A stretch of DNA of 64,000 nucleotides from Cytophagales bacterium (lineage in GTDB: Bacteria; Bacteroidota; Bacteroidia; Cytophagales; Spirosomataceae): contig JAAFJP010000003.1 of assembly GCA_013298125.1 (NCBI GenBank), positions 1 to 64,000 on the forward strand, written 5' to 3'. The notes under the pieces were generated by a model. That model was not told the DNA's origin and searched no databases. It saw only the letters and a list, made by a program, of their open reading frames with translations. A program made the position numbers and the translations under genes. Shown piece after piece: positions 60,088 to 64,000 of the stretch. Numbering within the stretch: the stretch's first letter is position 1; each line of letters starts with the position of its first letter.

Positions 60088-60954
60088 TTAATAATTTTGT
60101 TTTTCAACGATTTTTTTGAGTTTATCGTATTGTTTAGGGTTCAAAACCTTATATTCTACAAAACCAATTTTGAATGTATTTGGCTGATTCATAGCGGGTT
60201 TACCTCTTTTGTCTCTGCCCAATCCTGCCACAATCATTCCGTTTGAAGAGACATTCATTCCTTCTTTTTTATCCCCCAAGAAACCCGCCATGTCGTAAAT
60301 ATCATCCGTATTTTTTTGAGCAATATACAAAGTTCTGTTTACGGTTTTATCGCCAAAAAACACCCAATTCATCAATTCAGAAGGCGATTCATTTTTGTAA
60401 AAATCTTTAACGGGAGCGTTTAAAATCTTATCTGTTCCCCAATATTTATTTTCTAATTTATTCCACGAACCCGCAATTGTACCCTCATACAATAACCAAT
60501 AGAAATAATTTGGGTCGGTTTTGGTCACATTCCAAACGACATAATCCTTATAAAACGTCCACGTCCATTCCCATAAACCGCTTTTACTTTTTGTTGTGAT
60601 AATGTTGTTGCCTGTTTTCTCAGAAACAGCTTTTTCATGCCCTGGGTGACCACAACCACCATCATCATTGCCAAAAACTGCATTGGGTAAACCACGATAC
60701 CACCCTCCGCCAGATTTTGGATAAGTAGCGACGGTTGAATCTTTTTGAAAAGAAATCCAGTCTAAACCTTCTTTGTCGATGATACTCGAAAAGCCTCCGC
60801 CCGCACGGTCAAATAGATACGTTGCCGATGGTGTTGAGATTTTGTAATGTGGTCGGTCTTGGTGATTTACTTCTTCGATTTTTACTTGAGCTTTTATGCA
60901 TGAAGAAATCAAGAGGAACAATATTAGTAAAAAGGACTCGATTTTTATGCTCAT
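60088..60954 (-). CDS. Exported protein of unknown function
   Basis: A 288-residue protein with a signal peptide (SIKIESFLLILFLLISSCIKAQ; a lipobox ISSC is possible). It is rich in Trp, Gly and aromatic residues, with beta-strand patterns (YLFDRAGGGFSSIIDKEGLDW, GLWEWTWTFYKDYVVWNV in part). Such a pattern could belong to a carbohydrate-active enzyme, but I do not recognise the family. It heads the FG-GAP pair on the minus strand and is probably co-transcribed with it. Confidence 0.7.
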   Translation of the reverse strand: MSIKIESFLLILFLLISSCIKAQVKIEEVNHQDRPHYKISTPSATYLFDRAGGGFSSIIDKEGLDWISFQKDSTVATYPKSGGGWYRGLPNAVFGNDDGGCGHPGHEKAVSEKTGNNIITTKSKSGLWEWTWTFYKDYVVWNVTKTDPNYFYWLLYEGTIAGSWNKLENKYWGTDKILNAPVKDFYKNESPSELMNWVFFGDKTVNRTLYIAQKNTDDIYDMAGFLGDKKEGMNVSSNGMIVAGLGRDKRGKPAMNQPNTFKIGFVEYKVLNPKQYDKLKKIVEKQNY

Positions 60955-61205
60955 AAAATTTTAATTATGGGAACAGATGGGATTAAATTCATAAATACTA
61001 ATCAACTTATAAATTAAAGAAAGAGATAGGTAATCAATACCCACTTCACATTATAAATTGTTATAAAATTTTTCTTGAAAATAGCGTAAATTATTGTTAA
61101 AGCTGATATTTTCAGTGTGGCTTTGGCAATATTGTTCACATAATTAGTAATTTAGAACACATTTGTCTTCTTGTCTTAGGCAAAATTTTTGAAGTAACGT
61201 AATGA
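60955..61205. other. AT-rich gap, no gene seen
   Basis: This 251-bp stretch separates the GDPD-like gene and the exported gene at 60088 on the same strand. It contains a promoter for the latter by position, but no repeat or clear motif stood out. Confidence 0.4.
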
Positions 61206-61952
61206 TTATTGCTTAGTCGTTTTAAGATAATCCGAAAGCAACATCAAATCATCTGTTCCAATAATATCAACTTTCAATTTTTGTAAAGTTTCATATCCCA
61301 AAACAGCATTTGGCGTAGCCCAGAGTCTCACTATTTTACCTTTTGAGTGCATTTCTTGAACAAACAACTCAATTTTCTTAAAAGTCTCATCCTGTGTTGG
61401 TGTTTTACCCATCCAATATTTCCCAAAATCTAAAAAACTCGAACTCACAAAAGCCACTCTCTTAAATTCTTTTTTGGAATAAATAAAATTCTTTCGTCCA
61501 TCAAAAAAGAAAAATTTGTCATATTTTTTAAATTCAGTGGGTGGAGGCATATCTCCGCTGATGACTATTTTGATATTTTTCAATTCTTTTTTGTTTGGTT
61601 TCAATTGTTCAAAAAGTGCTTTCATTAACTCTCTACCTTCTTTTTTAAAATCCAATAATAAAATCATTGGCTTTTTGTTTGGATAGGGATAGCCATTATT
61701 ATCTTTAATTTTTGATAATAAAGGGTTCAGATACAAGTTTTTAAATGTTCGTTCTGGATTGATTTTATCCCAATCATGTGCCACAAATATTTCATTATCT
61801 TTCAAGTACAAATCTGCCTCAATAGAGTCAAAACCTAAGTTATGAGCAGTCTCAAAGGGCAGTTTTTGTTCATAATCATTGTGAGAATGAGACAATTGAG
61901 CAAATATATTGGATGTGAATAAAAGGAATTGAATTAGAAAAAATAGTTTCAT
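61206..61952 (-). CDS. Exported glycerophosphodiesterase/PI-PLC-like protein
   Basis: A 248-residue protein with a signal peptide (KLFFLIQFLLFTSNIFAQ). The TIM-barrel GDPD/PLC pattern is visible in SHSHNDYEQKLPFETAH, FDSIEADLYLKDNEIFVAHD (catalytic His and acidic residues) and KPMILLLDFK. Known members hydrolyse glycerophosphodiesters. The spacing of motifs is shorter than in standard GlpQ enzymes, so the substrate is uncertain. It is divergent to the metallo-hydrolase gene at 62021; the 251 bp toward 60954 are AT-rich and show no gene. Confidence 0.75.
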   Translation of the reverse strand: MKLFFLIQFLLFTSNIFAQLSHSHNDYEQKLPFETAHNLGFDSIEADLYLKDNEIFVAHDWDKINPERTFKNLYLNPLLSKIKDNNGYPYPNKKPMILLLDFKKEGRELMKALFEQLKPNKKELKNIKIVISGDMPPPTEFKKYDKFFFFDGRKNFIYSKKEFKRVAFVSSSFLDFGKYWMGKTPTQDETFKKIELFVQEMHSKGKIVRLWATPNAVLGYETLQKLKVDIIGTDDLMLLSDYLKTTKQ

Positions 61953-62020
61953 GGCTTTCTTATTTATTTTCGTAAATTTAGTTTTTAAAAATCAAACAGC
62001 AACATTCTAAATACTTGTAT

Positions 62021-62926
62021 ATGAATCGTAGAAATTTTATTCAAACTTCAGCTCTGACCCTCGGAGCATTTACACTTTTACCCAATGGATTGTGGGCAAA
62101 ATCAGCAAATGAGAATCCCTATAAAATCAAAGAAGTACGTGGAGGTGTAAATGTCTTTTCTGAAAAAGGAGGAACAATTGCTTTTCTGAATACTAAAAAA
62201 GGCATGGTCGTCGTCGATTCTCAATTTCCAGAACAATCACAACATTTGATTGAGGCGTTGAAAAAACAATCTACCATTCCTTTCAAGTTATTGATAAACA
62301 CACACCACCACGGCGACCATACCAGTGGGAATATTTCCTTCAAGGGTTTAGTTGAACACGTAGTTGCTCACGAAAATTCTTTAACCAATCAAAAAAATAA
62401 TGCTCAAAAACAAAAGACCGAAGAAAAACAATTATACCCAGACATTACTTTTACGGATTCTTGGAAGCAAAAAGTAGGCAAGGAGCGAATAAAGGCACAT
62501 TATTTTGGGGCAGGTCATACCAACGGCGATTCAATTATCCATTTTGAAAATGCCAATGTGGCTCATTTAGGCGATTTACTTTTCAATAGAAGATACCCAT
62601 TTGTTGATAGAAGTGCAGGAGCAAATATCAATAATTGGATAAAAGTGTTAGATAAAACACTCAGTACGTTTGACAATGAAACAATTTTCATCTTCGGTCA
62701 CGCCTTAGATCCTGAAAAAATTACAGGTAATAAAGAGGACATTAAAGCCTTCAAAGATTATTTGGAGAAACTTATGGTTTTTGTAGAATCAGAAATTAAA
62801 GCAGGAAAATCTAAGGAAGAAGTAGTGAAATCTACTTTTGTACCTGGAGTAACTGAATGGAAAGGTGATGGAATTGGGCGTAGTTTGCAAGCGGCTTACG
62901 AAGAATTGAGTGATGTGAAGAAATAA
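62021..62926 (+). CDS. Tat-exported metallo-beta-lactamase-fold hydrolase
   Basis: A 301-residue protein starting from ATG at 62021; the TTG at 62015 is less likely. The N-terminus MNRRNFIQTSALTLGAF is a twin-arginine signal. The metal-binding THHHGDHTSGN (HxHxDH) near residue 93, GHTNGD and VAHLGDLLFNR (Asp/His ligands) and FGHALD identify the MBL fold. Substrates in this family range from lactams to lactones and thioesters; the substrate here is unknown. It ends at a terminator shared with gltD. Confidence 0.88.
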   Translation: MNRRNFIQTSALTLGAFTLLPNGLWAKSANENPYKIKEVRGGVNVFSEKGGTIAFLNTKKGMVVVDSQFPEQSQHLIEALKKQSTIPFKLLINTHHHGDHTSGNISFKGLVEHVVAHENSLTNQKNNAQKQKTEEKQLYPDITFTDSWKQKVGKERIKAHYFGAGHTNGDSIIHFENANVAHLGDLLFNRRYPFVDRSAGANINNWIKVLDKTLSTFDNETIFIFGHALDPEKITGNKEDIKAFKDYLEKLMVFVESEIKAGKSKEEVVKSTFVPGVTEWKGDGIGRSLQAAYEELSDVKK

Positions 62927-62929
62927 ACA

Positions 62930-62964
62930 AAAAAGGCGTTTCTTCCTAATAAAAACGCCTTTTT
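62930..62964. terminator. Bidirectional intrinsic terminator
   Basis: AAAAAGGCGTTT (62930-62941) pairs exactly with AAACGCCTTTTT (62953-62964), with an 11-base loop. A and T runs at the two ends make it suitable for both of the converging genes (metallo-hydrolase and gltD). Confidence 0.9.
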
Positions 62965-62982
62965 GATGATAAATTAAATCAT

Positions 62983-64000
62983 TTATGCTACTGCAAAACT
63001 CGAAACGGTCTTAGCTTCCAAAGTAGATTCTCCCATCAAGAAAATATCCACTTCACGAGCTGCCTCACGACCTTCTGAAATAGCCCAAACTACTAATGAC
63101 TGCCCTCTACGCATATCTCCTGCGGCAAAAACTTTGTCAATCGCTGTTTGGTAATTTTGAGCTTTTACGTTTCCTCTTTCGTCAAATTCTAAGCCATTTT
63201 CTTCTAATTGAGCCAATAGACCTTCTTTTTGCGGATGCAAGAAACCCGCAGCAATCAATGCTAATTCGGCTGGAATTTCACGCTCATTCGTGTGTACTTG
63301 TGAGGCTTTTCCGTCCTTCACTTGCATCACAATATCAGCAATTTTGATTCCTTTCAAATTACCCTCGTTATCTCCTACAAATTCTTGAACGGCAATTGAC
63401 CAATGACGACCTGTTCCTTCTTCGTGTGAGGTAGAGGTACGCAACATCATAGGCCAATTAGGCCAAGGCGTTTGTTCAGCTCTGTTTGCAGGAGGCATTG
63501 GCATTACTTCTACTTGGGTAATGGTCTTTGCTTTATGACGATTTGAAGTTCCTACACAGTCAGAACCTGTATCTCCACCACCAATTACTACTACGTTTTT
63601 GTCAGTAGCATAAATTTCTCCCATCGGATAATCTTTGCCCGCATGATTAACAAAACGTTCAATACCCGCAACTCTTTTATTTTGTTGAGAAAGAAACTCC
63701 ATCGCTGGATAAATCCCTTTCAAATCTGAACCTGGAATTGGTAAAGTTCTTGGAACAGTCGAACCTCCTGTCAAAACAACCGCATCAAAATCTTCTAATA
63801 AATCATTGGCTTTGATGTCTTTTCCAACGTTTACATTAGTTTTGAAAATAATGCCTTCTTGCTCCATAACCTCCACACGACGTTGTACGACCCATTTTTC
63901 TAACTTAAAATCTGGAATACCGTATCTTAGTAATCCTCCAATTTTATCAGCACGTTCAAACACGGTAACGTTATGACCCGCCTTATTCAACTGTGCGGCA
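62983..64000 (-). CDS. gltD: Glutamate synthase small subunit, C-terminal part (partial)
   Basis: The frame is open to the right edge; the 5' end is beyond the window. The first visible codon read as Met is a TTG (Leu), and [20 protein letters not shown] continues upstream, the FAD-binding strand of Glt[16 protein letters not shown] is the NADPH-binding motif, and [16 protein letters not shown] is the FAD end. The enzyme delivers electrons from NADPH to the large subunit for glutamate synthesis from glutamine and 2-oxoglutarate. gltB should lie upstream, outside the window. Confidence 0.92.
   Translation of the reverse strand, partial: AAQLNKAGHNVTVFERADKIGGLLRYGIPDFKLEKWVVQRRVEVMEQEGIIFKTNVNVGKDIKANDLLEDFDAVVLTGGSTVPRTLPIPGSDLKGIYPAMEFLSQQNKRVAGIERFVNHAGKDYPMGEIYATDKNVVVIGGGDTGSDCVGTSNRHKAKTITQVEVMPMPPANRAEQTPWPNWPMMLRTSTSHEEGTGRHWSIAVQEFVGDNEGNLKGIKIADIVMQVKDGKASQVHTNEREIPAELALIAAGFLHPQKEGLLAQLEENGLEFDERGNVKAQNYQTAIDKVFAAGDMRRGQSLVVWAISEGREAAREVDIFLMGESTLEAKTVSSFAVA

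Noticed and set aside
1-64000. CRISPR array, tRNA or rRNA genes
   Set aside because: Repeats here are scattered hairpins with no regular spacer pattern. No cloverleaf or rRNA-like stretch was recognised by eye.

Overview
The window looks like a chromosomal segment from a Bacteroidota bacterium, most likely a Cytophagales/Spirosomataceae-type environmental heterotroph. The grounds are AT-rich DNA, no strong Shine-Dalgarno sequences, an outer-membrane beta-barrel receptor with a carboxypeptidase-regulatory-like N-terminus, a LytS/LytTR two-component pair, many secreted proteins with MKK...-type signal peptides, FG-GAP repeat proteins, GH9 and apiosidase-like hydrolases, and many intergenic hairpin repeats. 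No rRNA, tRNA, CRISPR array, phage gene or transposase gene was seen. The genus is inference.

Layout. (1) 1-10.6 kb: the tail of an unidentified gene, a repeat-rich gap, then a minus-strand run holding a SWIM zinc-finger protein, a transglutaminase-like protein, a WGR-propeller protein and a 1072-residue WGR-HEAT protein (MolR-like), with small membrane or lipoproteins between them. (2) 10.7-18 kb: an SDR, a CotH-like secreted kinase, a SUKH/helical/HNH run, and a ribose or ADP-ribose salvage operon (sugar transporter, secreted ADP-ribosylglycohydrolase-like enzyme, ribokinase). (3) 18-20.5 kb: a Zn-alcohol dehydrogenase and an esterase, flanked by two MITE-like elements that each carry their own 5-bp target duplication. 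(4) 20.5-23.1 kb: three genes of oxidative L-fucose degradation. (5) 23.2-28.8 kb: an outer-membrane receptor, a LytS/LytTR pair, and a VOC gene broken by an in-frame TAG. (6) 29-46 kb: two facing blocks of catabolic enzymes. The + block has an aconitase-type two-subunit hydro-lyase, an HpcH/HpaI aldolase, an SDR and HyuA. The - block has a TIM-barrel isomerase, an SDR, a Gfo/Idh oxidoreductase, a split transketolase, a Zn-dehydrogenase and an SDR. A divergent AraC gene sits at 45.4 kb. (7) 46-52.5 kb: a beta-lactamase-fold hydrolase, a MEST-like hydrolase lacking the usual nucleophile, a periplasmic sugar isomerase, a jacalin-like protein, and malonate uptake and activation genes (madM, madL, matB). 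(8) 52.5-61 kb: a secreted set of apiosidase-like GH, GH9, two FG-GAP proteins and two unrecognised exported proteins. (9) 61-64 kb: a GDPD-like protein, a Tat-exported metallo-beta-lactamase-fold enzyme and the C-terminal part of gltD.

The content suggests a plant- or algal-polymer degrader. Secreted hydrolases release sugars, several dehydrogenase/lactonase/aldolase modules feed unusual sugars and sugar acids into central metabolism, and AraC and LytTR regulators control parts of this. The region with no complete textbook pathway is 29-46 kb. Other points worth a second look are the MITE pair, the covarying hairpin repeats, the amber-interrupted VOC gene, and two enzymes with a changed catalytic residue (SDR at 20.5 kb, MEST-like hydrolase at 47.4 kb).
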